Below, one piece after another: positions 49,412 through 62,196 of a stretch of 64,000 nt of DNA (position 1 is its first letter; every line of letters begins with the position of its first letter). Source of the stretch: Epiperipatus broadwayi. Lineage: Eukaryota > Onychophora > Udeonychophora > Euonychophora > Peripatidae. Location: assembly GCA_028023455.1 (NCBI GenBank), contig JAQFVV010006216.1, positions 800,445 through 864,444 on the forward strand, written 5' to 3'. The notes below the pieces were generated by a model. It had not been told where the DNA came from and ran no database searches. It saw only the letters and a list, made by a program, of their open reading frames with translations. Made by a program: the position numbers and the translations under genes.

Positions 49412-50908
49412 ATTTGCTTTTATTTTAATTAAAATAAAATTATAAGTAGAGAAGAGCATACAACAACAACTGACAAGACCGATGAATATAGAAATATCTT
49501 AGTATTTAAACAAAATGGTTTACAAAAAATTAATAATATTTAAAGAAGATAAATGAAAATGCCATGCAAAAAAAAGTGTAACATTATCCTCACATTTTTC
49601 AATCAATATTTAACTGCTTGAACTGTGTAAACTGATACATTTTTGTAAACAACCAAAATTCCATCTTAGAATTATTTTTTTTAAACATTCAAATAGCCTG
49701 AAGATATAATGCATCTATATGAAATGATTTGATAAAAAAAAAAAACCAATCACAACTGCATTTGGGAAAAACAGACTAATTGATTCCCTTATTTTGTTGA
49801 TTATTTTTTAAAAAATGTAAAAGTTTAAAAAAAAATTAAATAAGGTTGTGAATTATATACATGCTTATTATCCAGGTCTTATTCCTAGGACAATACTGCT
49901 TCTCTAATATGGCTCATATGATTAGGGATTTTGAAAAACCTGGTCAAATATAAATGGTTTTCTTGTGAACCCTATAATAGACTATTTCAATAGATATTGA
50001 AGTAAATTTATAATTAACTCTCAAATATGTTTTTCTATAGTACTGTGTTTCTTGGATACAATTCTACACAGTATTTGTCACTTCCTCTTCATAAATAATG
50101 ATTTCAAAATATAATTGTTTTAGAAAAAAATATTAAAAAATGATTTATATAATTCCTGATCCTATTATTTTCAGATGACAAATAATGAGAAGATTGAATG
50201 ACATTTTGAAAAAAAATGTTTTCTGCAATAATAATAAACATTATAAAAATAATGCAGTGCAAGATGTTAATACACATTTAAAGTATTAATTAAAATCAGA
50301 ATTGATGTAGTACCTGTTTTTCAAATTTACAATACCTACAGAAAACGCGTTTAAAATAACAAATGCATTTCGTTAAAACAATGTTTTGTTTACATTTCAA
50401 AAAATGTTTTGAAAAATAAAGTTCTAAATCATTTTTGAATGATTTATTAAGATTCTTATGTTTATAACTCATTATATTTGTCAGATGTAAAAAAACTCCA
50501 GGAATAGTAATAATATATTCAACTGCTACCTTCATGATCTGAAGTTCACACTTGAAATTGATAAAACGTAAAGAACTTTAAAGTGTCAATCAGATTTAGA
50601 AGTTTCAAGTAGCAGGACATAATCAATCCAGTTAATTTTCATATATTGGTTAATAAATGGGTATTTATCTATTCCTAGCTACAGATAGAGCAATATATAT
50701 ATATATATAAATGAATGAACCTATGAGTTGTCATTGTTTATAAACTTTTTTATTTATGGATTATTCTTAAATTTATATGAAGTAGATAACTGTCACATTT
50801 TTTTTTCTAACATTCCGTTACTAAACGAAGAGAATTGGTTTTCTTTAGTCTTTCTTCTATATGCTGCTTGGCTGTCTTGGACTTTTTTTCTTAATTATTT
50901 ATTACTAA
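49412..50908. other. AT-rich intergenic DNA
   Basis: No recognisable gene. A short TA run lies at about 50693-50708. Confidence 0.5.
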
Positions 50909-52149
<1,241 letters not shown>

Positions 52150-54039
52150 GCCTTCTATTTTTTGCTTTGCTGTCATAGACGTCTTGAGCTCAGCAAAGTA
52201 GTTGTTCCAGAGATCATCTCAACTGTATTAAGATTGCCCAATTGCAATAATGTTTAGTCCAAGAAGCTGATCCCTGTTCTGCCGATTTAAATCTTTTCAC
52301 TATTTATAATGTTTCCTGTCTTCCGTTTTCTCAATTCCAACCTTTAAATTAATCATGCCTTCTAAGGAATCCAAATGTGTGCCTACGTTCTGCATAAACA
52401 TTACCGCAAGGAGAAGCCCTAAGAAAGAATGGTACCCTTGTTCATGACTTTTAACTTTCCTCTACTTAATAATTTTATTATTTAATCTGTTATGAATTAA
52501 TCTAAGTAATTTCATGTAAATTTCTTGTTTTCCTTCGTTAAATGTTACACTAAAGCCTGTCATAAATTTCTTCTCTAATATTCTGTGCTCTAGTCTTTGA
52601 TGATAAGTTACTAATATTTTGTGCCTAATATAATTCATTAGTGAATATAATTATATTTTTATTATTACTTACATTTACAAACAAACATCCAATAATAATA
52701 TTTTTCAACTCTAGTTAAAGCCATTAAGTTTCTTTCATAGTATTATTATTATATTCATTTTAATATTTTCTTTTTCACTAAAATTTTCGTTTATGTTAGT
52801 TGAGAAATATTCAAATACCTGTATTGTTCCTTTTATTTTGTCAAAATAATATTTTATCTTTGCTCCAAATAACAAATATAAAATAAACCTAACTTTTTAT
52901 TATATTATTTTTTTATATATGAATGGAGTAATAATATAAAGTGAATATTTTTGTTACTATTATTCCTTTCTGAACAACCTGGAGTTTGTTTCAGAGTGAA
53001 TTAATTAATCTTCTTTTGTGATCTTTTGATTTCACCATGTTTTATTTTGAATAGTCATATCAGATTGTTGTGTAGAAAATGTTCGAGAGATAATCATTTT
53101 ATATGTTTGCTTTAAGTCCACTTCCGATCACTCTTCCTCGATGTTACTGTCGTCCTTTTTTCTTCCCTAAATTGCATCTCTTTTCTACCAATTGGAAAGA
53201 AAGAAATTCTTCTCCAGATAATCTCTTGATCACTGGGGTTCGAAAATGATCCCCTGGTTGTAGTGTCCCGATCTACTTGGGCTTAAGACTTGTCAAGTCA
53301 AGCCCCGTCTTCCGTCATGCACCGCAAGTTATTTTGTAGTATATCTTAAGCTCTGCAACCATCAGTACATCATTATTATATTATATTCTTATATAAGCCT
53401 CCTCCAATTATCCTATCGTAATGGTTTGAATCTATTAAAATCAAACAACTTAATATAAAATAGGAATTAAATATTTTAAATGCCCAAATTACTCTGATTC
53501 TCATATCAACTCGTACGACCATTTAAAACATATAAATATTGGCATGTGTTTTGTTTATCAGTCTAAAACGATTATTAAGGACTAGTAGCAAATTATTATA
53601 AATACACGTATGAAAACTTTATCGTATCTATACATAGTATTCAATGATTTCTATAATTATTAAAAATTTATCTAACCTATTTTTGTCTCTCTTGTCTCAT
53701 TACTCTCGAAATCTAGTTAATCACCTGCTGTCTGTATCGACAACTTAAATATATATATTGAATTATTAACCGTACCAATATCTCGAATATAAGATATATA
53801 TGAATAACTGATTGTAGGGTAATTTAGTCTGTGTTTTCCGCACTAGTAAAGGGAAACCACGACCGTTGTTGTGTCGTTCATCGTTGTCTGCCAGGTGGTT
53901 GATTTGTTTGCTTTTGGATTTTTCCTAGACTACTGGTTCAATTCATATTACTGTGTGTGATTATGCATGGTGATTTTACCGGTACAATATTTATGTTGAT
54001 ACTTTGATACATCTGCTTTTTTCTTTTTCAATTATCCGT
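52150..54039. other. Intergenic with higher-GC, possibly retroelement, patches
   Basis: Patches at 52180-52450, 53105-53340 and 53820-53930 are more G/C-rich than their surroundings (for example GTAGTGTCCCGATCTACTTG, and GGGGTTCGAAAATGATCCCC, a T-arm-like word at about 53237). A 30-residue plus-strand frame at 52355-52447 (MPSKESKCVPTFCINITARR...) has no recognised relative. This may be an LTR or leader of an old retroelement; I cannot show paired repeats. Confidence 0.3.
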
Positions 54040-55440
54040 TTGTACTATGTTAATCATTTTTCTATGAGACTTGTCTCATCAATAAAAATTTCGTCCACAT
54101 TTACATGATATTTGTAGATGGAGTTTTTGTTTTTCAGAATTTCAAGTTTCAGATTTTATAAAGGTAATATTCTTCACATATAGCTTTGGAAAGCTGTTCT
54201 GAGATTAAGTTAATTGCAGGTTGTCTTTACTTTATCTAATATACCTGGTATGTATAGAGCACTACAATATCTATAATTGTTTTTTTTTAGTTTCTTTTTG
54301 TAGTCTATTTAAGATTTTCTTAATAACAAATGATGGATAACCAATTATTCATGAAAGTTCTATATAAGACTGTTCTATTTTGATATCACTGGTTTCTGAA
54401 TAAACTGTTTTGCACTGCTCTGTAATATCACTATAATGTTATACCTCATGTTTCTGTCATAATTGAATGTATATATTACATATTTTCCTTTGTGTGTAGG
54501 TTTTCTACAAATTGTACTTTTGATTTTATGATAGTGTCTTTTCACAACAACATCTTGTTCAGATTCTATTGTAAATTTAATTGAAAGGAAAATAATATTG
54601 ATAGGTGTCTAGAATGTTTGCAATAGTGCTTCACTATGAACTATAAAACAAATGAATCTAAAACCATATTTTAGGAGAATATGGAATGATATTTATGATT
54701 ATGATTTCAAGATCTTCTTATTAATTAGGAGAGAGAGTAGCAAGTCCATAGCCATTCTTTAATTTTGTTGGAAAAATTATGTATTGTATTAAAAGTAAAA
54801 GTTCCAACATACTGTAAATAGGAAAAGTTGCTTTGACTTGTAAGCTATTATCATTATTTAATATTTTCCTATAACAGAAAATGCTACATCACAGAATACA
54901 TTTGTAAATAGGCTTTTTACATCAAAACATATCAATATGACAGTTTTTATGTTTTTGATTAATTCCATCAACTGTTTAATATCCCTCATAAAAGATTGTG
55001 TCTTGTATGCCAAAGACTAAACATTTTGGACTTAATAAAATATAGTCCTTATGGATTTTAGGTATACCATAAAAATGAAGGATTTTACTGAAATATGATA
55101 TTAATTTAATCTTTTCTGAATTGGTGCAATACCTGCAATACTTTTTAAGTAACTCTTGCAATTTTGTTTTGTAGCTGATATAGATTTTTTTTTTCAATTT
55201 TTATATTGGTCTGCTGAGAGAAGATCTCTTATTCCAGCTATAATAATCAGTAGATTAGATTACAATTGTAGTATGCCTTCATATGCTGGCGAAATGGTTG
55301 CAGATTTGTCTGCTTTGAGAAATTTAATAAATTTCATTTCATCAGAAGAAATGTTCAAACTTTTGGTTTTTTTTTTTTTGTTGGCTCTCAAATATTTTTA
55401 CTTTGTAGCATAATTCTGTTGCTTTTTCTAGACATAATTA
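54040..55440 (-). pseudogene. PLE copy, minus member of a divergent pair
   Basis: Reading leftward from about 55440: N-terminal LNISSDEMKFIKFLKADKSA; HFYGIPKIHKDYILLSPK (the PLE/RT fingers motif GLPKIHKP) at about 55090-55030; LIKNIKTVILICFDVKSLFT (palm motif A, Asp kept) at about 54960-54900; KEWLW; a remote IYIPGILDK segment at about 54240; and a worn GIY-YIG stretch with IYKYHVN..IFIDETSLIEK at about 54125-54065. Several frameshifts and stops interrupt it. It is the same group as the plus copy at 55.6-57.2 kb, with recognisable segments in the same order, and the two stand head to head. This is the most complete PLE coding in the window by domain coverage, though heavily decayed. Confidence 0.8.
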
Positions 55441-55589
55441 TTGGGTGACTTCCTCAGTTGCAACATTTTTTATTTTATATAATGGCAACATTGGAGAATG
55501 AAAAGAATATTTGATAGACACTACAAATCTAAATCAAATAATTTCTATGATAAAAGTAAAGATCTAAATCTTTTAAATTGAAAAAATAC

Positions 55590-57213
55590 ATACCATTCTC
55601 ACTGCTGACAAATGTAATTTAACTGTTATAAAAGATATAATTGATTATGATAACAAATTTAAGAAAGCTCACAACAAGGTATTTTCATGATTCGGAAAAA
55701 AAATACAAGATCATAATACAGCAAAATCTCCCATTTTATGGCACAACTAAAAGACAAAAGAACTGCATTCTATTAAGATCAAATTGGAAGATATAAAAAC
55801 TTATCTTATCAAACTTGTCAGACTTTCTTCTCAAGTTGATTACTCCTTTGGTATCCAAGATACCAGCCTTTATCAGGTATGCTAAAGACTTTTCTGAATT
55901 AATCAAGAACATGAAAAGTGAAAGAACTGTCATATTGGTAAACTTTAAAGTGAAAAGCTTATTTACAAATGTATTCTGCAATGAAGCATTGTTTATTGTA
56001 AAAAAAAGATTAAATAGTGATAATAGCTTACAAGCCAGAACAAGTCTTTATACTGATAGTATGCTGAAAACTCTTAACACTCTGATAATAACAATGGATT
56101 TTCAACACATTTTTCCAACAATATCAAGAAATGGCTATGATTTTCTACCATCAACCATAATTAAAAGTATTAACAAAAAAAAATTTTGAAACCATAGGCC
56201 TTAAATACTATTCCATATTCACCTAAAGTCTGGATTCACTTTGTGGATTTTACATTTGTTGTATTGACACATAGTAAAGCCTATTATAACCCTTTCAATT
56301 AAATTTATAATAAAATCTGAACAGTGACAAAAAAAAAGATTTTTAGATTTACTTGTGAGCAATCTCTCTTACAACAAAACTAAAACTACAATTTACAAAA
56401 AACATGTACTCACAGGAAAGTACTTAGCATACACATTGAATCATAATCATAAAAAATACAAATATACTAAATTATAAAACAGAGCAAAGACTTATTCAGA
56501 AACAAGTGATATGAAAATAAAAAAGTCCACACATAGAATTCTATAAAAATGGTTATGCTTCACCTCTTATTAAGAAATCATATATGGATAGCAAAAAAAA
56601 TGTACAGATTTTATAGTGCATTTCTACATACCAGGGATATTAGGCAAACTAAAGAAAATCTGTAATCAATTAGAATCAGAGAAGCTTTCCAAAGCCATAT
56701 CACCTGTAAAGAATGCTAATCTTTAAAAAAAAACTAAACATGAAATACTGAAATTAAAAAGCTGCATGTACAAAATATCATATTAATATGAAATCATGTG
56801 TAAGAGATCAAATTGAAGATAAAAAATACATATGTATGTCTCATGTAGCAGACTATGTATATTCCAATAAATATATATTTCATTGGAAAAACAGAAAAAT
56901 ATTGGCCAAGAAAAGAAATCATATAATAAAACAAAATTTAAAGAAATTATAATGGTAACAATATTACATGTCAACTTATTATCATGGTTTATAGTGATTA
57001 AAAACACTCACAAACCTTACCTTTAGAAATCAGGAGATCCTTATAGATAAATATATAAAATTTCAACTGATTATTAACTGTGACAAAATAGATTATCACC
57101 TTAATTTTAATAATCATAAATCTAAAGGGTCCAGATTTATTCCCCATGTTAATAGTATCACTGGTCAAACCAGAAACACTCTAAGAGGAGAGGAGTACCA
57201 CTTGAAATGTTGT
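55590..57213 (+). pseudogene. PLE copy, plus member of a divergent pair
   Basis: Segments in order: TILTADKCNLTVIKDIIDYD (the N-terminal ADKG box) at about 55601; VSKIPAFIRYAKDFSELIKN and VNFKVKSLFTNV (palm motif A, catalytic Asp replaced by Lys) at about 55850-55975; VWIHFVDFTFVV at about 56228 (YxDD degraded to FVDF); IPGILGKLKKICNQLESEKL at about 56632; and IYFIGKTEKYWPRKE, a GIY-YIG half motif, at about 56870. The 124-codon frame at 55815-56189 is the longest open piece. Both RT catalytic boxes are altered and several frameshifts exist, so the copy is dead. Confidence 0.8.
57181..57213 (+). ncRNA. Hammerhead-like motif of PLE tail
   Basis: CTAAGAGGAGAGGAGTACCA then CTTGAAATGTTG. CTAAGAG resembles CUGANGA, GGAG..TACCAC can partly pair, and GAAATGTTG is the usual continuation of PLE tails. 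It marks the 3' end region of this copy. Confidence 0.35.
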
Positions 57214-57462
57214 GCACTATTACTAACGATTGAATGTATTTAAAAAGTTTAACTGAAGTTTAATTTTTTTTAAAAAAGTTAATAATTAATATTAGATGAT
57301 AGAAATAGTTCAAAATATAAGTACAACTACAAAACTATCATCACAAACTTTGAAAAATACTCTCAATATATTAAACTAAAAACTTTATAAATAAGCAAAA
57401 TGTCATCCATATAAATACTAAGAGTCTATGTTGATTCGAGGACACCTAGTAATACAAATATG

Positions 57463-57520
57463 TGCATATATACAAAAAGTAATATATATATATATATATA
57501 TATATTACTTTTTGTATATA

Positions 57521-57544
<24 letters not shown>
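57463..57544. repeat. (TA)n palindrome at PLE 3' end
   Basis: GCATATATACAAAAAGTAATATA, a TA run, then TATATTACTTTTTGTATATATGC: a perfect palindrome, followed by a further TA run that touches the PLE 3' end at 57545. Confidence 0.85.
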
Positions 57545-57559
<15 letters not shown>

Positions 57560-57660
57560 AAATAAATGTCCGCTAATATCAATAATACAATAACAAAACT
57601 TAAATATATTCCAAACAACGATAAACAATTTATAATACAATATAAATAAAAACTCATAAA

Positions 57661-57696
57661 GAAATATTTTCGATTATATTCATAATCATTTTCAAC
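57661..57696 (-). ncRNA. Hammerhead-like motif, left arm
   Basis: Minus-strand twin of 59906-59941: GTTGAAAATGATTATGAATA then TAATCGAAAATATTTC. Confidence 0.4.
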
Positions 57697-57754
57697 TCAA
57701 CTTTCAAAATGGAATCATCTATTACCAACCAGAAACACATGTCGATTTAAATAT

Positions 57755-58758
57755 CCCACAATTCATTAATCCTAACATTTGCTGACTGTCTGTTTATTAT
57801 CGTATTTTTATACCTACTAATAAAAACTGCCTCTTTAATTTTTCTTTTTCATTATCTCTCTCTTGGCCTAAAATTTTTATTTTATTTATATCAAAATTAA
57901 ACTTAAAATTACAATTTCTATCATGATCATAAAAAACAGATTCAGTATATAACTTGACTTCATTACTATTATCATTACATATCTGTACATTTTTCAAAAC
58001 TCTTTTATATAACAATTTATGTTCTTTAATTCTTTTCTCTATATTACATCTAGATTCCCCTACATATGATAAGTTACACCCACAAAAATTCTATAAATTA
58101 TATTACTCACATTATTTTTTTCTAACTTATCTTTTGAATTATTAACCATTCTATTTAAATTACCTGATCCATAAAAAGAAACATTATATATACCATTATA
58201 AACTTTTTTCATAAATTTTACTTGATTATTATTATAAAAAGGCAAAGAAATCCACTTCTTACTCTTAATTTCTTCATCACCAGTATTTCTATTAATTTTC
58301 TTACTAAATTGACAAACCACTTGATAAATTTCTTTTATATTATAACCTACACTTAATAATTCACTTACATAATTTTCAATATTTTTCTTTTTATCACATG
58401 CATATTTACACAAAATATTATTTCTATACAAAAAAGACCTAAAACCAGCCATTTTATAATTATGTGGCACTTTAGATAAATAGGGAATATACCCTCTAGT
58501 TTCAATAGGTTTAATAAACAATTTATAGTCAATCATATTATTGTTCCTTGAAATTATCAAATCTAAATATTTAATACTGTTATTATATTCTTTCTCCATA
58601 GTCCAGATAAGACCTTTTAATTTATTATATTCATCAAAAATTTTATCAATCATTTCTGAAGAAGCACATATAAAAACATCATCCACATATCTTGTATATA
58701 TCTTAATATTTCCCACAAATATAAATTTGTTTAAAATTTTCTCTTCATAATATGACAA
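57755..58758 (-). pseudogene. PLE RT palm-linker-GIY-YIG, minus copy
   Basis: From 58758: SYYEEKILNKFIFVGNIKIY, then TRYVDDVFICASSEMIDKIF with the RT catalytic YVDD; IKYLDLIISRNNNMIDYKLF; KPIETRGYIPYLSKVPHNYK; FRSFLYRNNILCKYACDKK; NRMVNNSKDKLEKNN; NIIYRIFV (start of the nuclease). Relative to the other arm, a one-base loss in a T run at about 58086 breaks the frame before the Cys/YVGES motif. A second one-base loss in an A run near 57846 breaks it again near KRKIKKA. The nuclease C-terminus is seen at 57797-58015 (YDHDRNCNFKFNFDINKIK, ILGQERDNEK). The missing N-terminal half contains the RT fingers. Confidence 0.92.
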
Positions 58759-58768
58759 AACAAAACTG

Positions 58769-59855
58769 GTAAATTTTATAAGATGAGTAAAGGCTGGCCA
58801 ATGGGATTACCAATGGTGGCACAGTTATGCAGTTTTGTTTTGTCATATTATGAAGAGAAAAATTTAAACAAATTTATATTTATGGGAAATATTAAGATAT
58901 ATATGAGATATGTGGATGATGTTTTTATATGTGCTTCTTCAGAAATGATTGATAAAATTTTTGATGAATATAATAAATTAAAAGGTCTTATCTGGACTAT
59001 GGAGAAAGAATATAATAACAGTATTAAATATTTAGATTTGATAATTTCAAGGAACAATAATATGATTGACTATAAATTGTTTATTAAACCTATTGAAACT
59101 AGAGGGTATATTCCCTATTTATCTAAAGTGCCACATAATTATAAAATGGCTGGTTTTAGGTCTTTTTTGTATAGAAATAATATTTTGTGTAAATATGCAT
59201 GTGATAAAAAGAAAAATATTGAAAATTATGTAAGTGAATTATTAAGTGTAGGTTATAATATAAAAGAAATTTATCAAGTGGTTTGTCAATTTAGTAAGAA
59301 AATTAATAGAAATACTGGTGATGAAGAAATTAAGAGTAAGAAGTGGATTTCTTTGCCTTTTTATAATAATAATCAAGTAAAATTTATGAAAAAAGTTTAT
59401 AATGGTATATATATAATGTTTCTTTTTATGGATCAGGTAATTTAAATAGAATGGTTAATAATTCAAAAGATAAGTTAGAAAAAAATAATGTGAGTAATAT
59501 AATTTATAGAATTTTTTGTGGGTGTAACTTATCATATGTAGGGGAATCTAGATGTAATATAGAGAAAAGAATTAAAGAACATAAATTGTTATATAAAAGA
59601 GTTTTGAAAAATGTACAGATATGTAATGATAATAGTAATGAAGTCAAGTTATATACTGAATCTGTTTTTTATGATCATGATAGAAATTGTAATTTTAAGT
59701 TTAATTTTGATATAAATAAAATAAAAATTTTAGGCCAAGAGAGAGATAATGAAAAAAGAAAAATTAAAAAGGCAGTTTTTATTAGTAGGTATAAAAATAC
59801 GATAATAAACAGACAGTCAGCAAATGTTAGGATTAATGAATTGTGGGATATTTAA
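58769..59855 (+). pseudogene. PLE RT palm-linker-GIY-YIG, plus copy
   Basis: Two frames. The first (58783-59445) begins KGWPMGLPMVAQLCSFVLSY, the RT motif normally G.PMGSP.S, and has MRYVDDVFICASSE (catalytic YVDD) and the same linker as the other arm. The second (59451-59855) has MVNNSKDKLEKNN, NIIYRIFCGCNLSYVGESRC (GIY-YIG: IYR..CGC..YVGES), IEKRIKEHKLLYKRVLKN, DHDRNCNFKFNFDINKIKI, QERDNEKRKIKKAVFISRYK and a terminal RINELWDI-stop. The two frames are split by a two-base (TA) expansion at about 59406-59415, where the other arm has one TA fewer. The nuclease half is complete and keeps its Cys residues, so apart from truncation this copy is the best preserved PLE nuclease in the window. Confidence 0.92.
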
Positions 59856-59905
59856 ATCGACATGTGTTTCCGGTTGGTAATAGATGATTCCATTTTGAAA
59901 GTTGA

Positions 59906-59941
59906 GTTGAAAATGATTATGAATATAATCGAAAATATTTC
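59906..59941 (+). ncRNA. Hammerhead-like motif, right arm
   Basis: GTTGAAAA-T, then stem GATTAT-GAAT-ATAATC directly followed by GAAAATATTTC, about 50 bases after the stop codon. The stem is six perfect pairs. The first box (TTGAAAA) has drifted from CUGANGA at two sites, both transitions. Confidence 0.4.
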
Positions 59942-60012
59942 TTTATGAGTTTTTTTTTATTTATATTGTATTATAAATTGTTTACTGTTGTTTGGAATAT
60001 ATTTAAGTTTCG

Positions 60013-60017
<5 letters not shown>

Positions 60018-60051
<34 letters not shown>

Positions 60052-60085
60052 CTCTTATATATATATATATATATATAAGAGCTGA
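60018..60085. repeat. (TA)n tracts with palindrome
   Basis: A TA run directly after the PLE arm (60017-60048), then GCTCTTATA, a second TA run and TATAAGAGC, a perfect palindrome. Confidence 0.85.
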
Positions 60086-60699
60086 CAATTTATTTTTTTG
60101 GAATTTCATTGCAAAATTTTTCATTTATATAATGTTTGGGGAAAACATTGAATAGCTGTAAAAAGTAAGACTTCACTAAAAATATAAATAAAGATAAAGC
60201 AATAAACAAACTGAATTAAAAAATCCCTTTGCAGTTAATTACAAAACCATTTCTTTTTTGTTAAAATTGTCTGTTCAAAATGAAATCTCAATAGCAGAAA
60301 AACTTGCAAAAGATAACTATTTAAAAAAAATCTGAAAATAAAATTAATAAATTATATATATATATAGAAAAAGAGATAGATAGATAGATAGATAAATATA
60401 AAAACAAACAGATAAATAGTTAAAATACAAAACAAAATGACTTGTAAATAAATTATTGGTTTAATGAAAATAAATGAAAAACAAATTAATAGACAACTAA
60501 CCAACCAAATACATAATTAAAAAGTAAAACAGCTATTTCTAAATAATGCACGATAGGACAAAACTCTTTCCAAGAACATCCCTGCAGAAAAAATGCTGCA
60601 AGAGGTGCTATTGAATGGGCTTCTAATTTCTAAATGTTAAGATTTTAAGCAGCTGCACATCCTTGTTTTTATTTTATAGCTAAAGATAGTTAGACACTT
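60086..60699. other. AT-rich intergenic DNA
   Basis: No gene seen. A (GATA)n-like run lies at about 60371-60395. Confidence 0.5.
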
Positions 60700-61672
60700 A
60701 AATAGTCAAAATAAGAGTCATAGATCACATGACTTTATCTCTTAAGCTTGTAAGTTATAAAACAATGAGGATTGCCAAATCCTCTACAAGCTTTATGATA
60801 AATGCTTAGGCAGAGCCAGCACTTAAAATATCTCTGTCAGGAAACCCTCCCCAAACCCCTGACCTAGGTTTCATGCTTTGGCACTCCTCAGAGAGGTGAC
60901 AGGGTAGGTTCAGACACTAGATCTAAAAATACCAACCCAAAGCCAGCATTTAACTAAAAGTTATCTATTGAGTGGAAAATCTGAAATTTTCAGACATCTA
61001 CATGTCTTCAAATCCAGCTATCCAACTCAAATAGCTATATGGGGCTGATAGATCTTCAGCAATACCATATATTAGTAGTCATAGCAATATAAAATTGCAT
61101 AAGACTTTTGGCAGAGACTATAAATAGTCCAAATAAGAGTCATAGATCAATTGATAGATCACATGACCCTCTCTCTTAAGCTTGTAAGTTATGAACAGTG
61201 AGGATTGCCAATTCCTCTACAAGCTTTATGATAAATGCTTAGCCAGAGCCAGCACTTAAAATATCTCTGTCAGGCTCCCCCCTCAAGCCCCTGATCATGG
61301 TTTCATGCTTTGGCACTCCTCAGAGAGGTGTCAGGGTAGGTTCAGACACTAGATCTAAAAATACCAACCCAAAGCTAAGCACTTAGCTAAAAGTTATCTA
61401 TTGAGTGAAAAATCTGAAATTTTCAGACATCTACATGTCTTCAAACCCAGCTATCCAACTCAAATAGCTATATGGGGCTGATAGATCTTCAGCCATACCA
61501 TATAGTAATTGTTTTAGCAATATAAAAAATTGCATAAGACTTATGGCAGAGACTATAAATAGTCAAAATAAGAGTCACAGATCACATGACTCTATCTCTT
61601 AAGCTTGTAAGTTATAAAACAATGAGGATTGCCAATTCCTCTACAAGCTTTGTGATAAATGCTTAGCCACTT
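60700..61672. repeat. ~425-bp tandem array, 2.3 units
   Basis: Units start AATAGTC(C/A)AAATAAGAG at 60700, 61123 and 61558. Shared landmarks are CTTAAGCTTGTAAGTTA, GAGGATTGCCAA, CCTCTACAAGCTTTATGATA, TTTCATGCTTTGGCACTCCT, GACACTAGATCTAAAAATAC, GAAATTTTCAGACATCTACA and TATGGGGCTGATAGATCTTC. The third unit is cut off at about 61672. Differences are scattered substitutions plus small indels, including an extra copy of ATAGATCA in unit two. The units are more G/C-rich than the flanks and have no conserved reading frame. This may be a satellite edge or a repeat with its own duplication history. Confidence 0.9.
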
Positions 61673-61985
61673 ATTTATTAACCAATATTGGATGGACAGC
61701 TAAGTTGGATATAAACTGTTTATCTAAACAACAATCATAAGTGTGATTTCAATCTGATTTTTTTTTCTCCAAGTTTTACTCATGTCAAGATTAAGACCCA
61801 GACATAACTAATGTATAATTTAGTGTTGCAATATAAGACTCACGATATAAATAAATAAATAAGTAATAATATGAAAAAGTGAATTTTGAATTTGCAAACT
61901 ATAATATTAAACAATGTCACACACACAATAAATGATAATTTAATTAAAATTTAAAATGAATAATTTTTTAAAACATAAATTATGT

Positions 61986-62196
61986 ACACCTGTTGCAACT
62001 AGAATATACATAAATAAAAAAAACTGACTTCAGAAGATTCTATTGTATACATAAGTTTCTAAGATCACTGATGACTGTATAATGTAAAATAAAAGTTCAA
62101 TGATTTTAATATTATATATGTATTTTGATCTAAACAATCTCATAAATCATATTAAAGACGTGAATAAAGTGAAAGCTTTATAAATAAATATCTTAA
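61986..62196. repeat. 210-bp direct repeat, copy 1 (ends at TTAA)
   Basis: Nearly identical to 63709-63919 (shared words GTTGCAACTAGAATATACAT, GACTTCAGAAGATTCTATTG, AAAGACGTGAATAAAGTGAA). In both copies the similarity stops at TTAA. The gap between the copies is 1.5 kb. Confidence 0.9.

Larger units (their letters stand above)
57545..60017. mobile_element. Young head-to-head PLE pair: 1.2-kb palindrome
   Basis: The left arm (about 57590-58768, minus copy) and right arm (58830-60017, plus copy) are inverted copies that look almost identical; the proteins differ at only a few residues. The 61-bp spacer (58769-58829) encodes KGWPMGLPMVAQL, a few more codons of the plus copy upstream of the shared start. 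Both copies begin inside the RT palm and are thus 5'-truncated. The left copy extends about 45 bases further at its 3' end (to GCGGACATTTATTTTG) before a TA tract; the right arm passes straight into TA repeats. Small indels break the reading frame at different places in the two arms, so neither is intact. Confidence 0.95.

Noticed and set aside
53225-53330. T-arm-like word GGGGTTCGAAAATGATCCCC as a tRNA or primer-binding site
   Set aside because: There is no A box, acceptor stem or adjacent LTR edge, so the match stays a short word.
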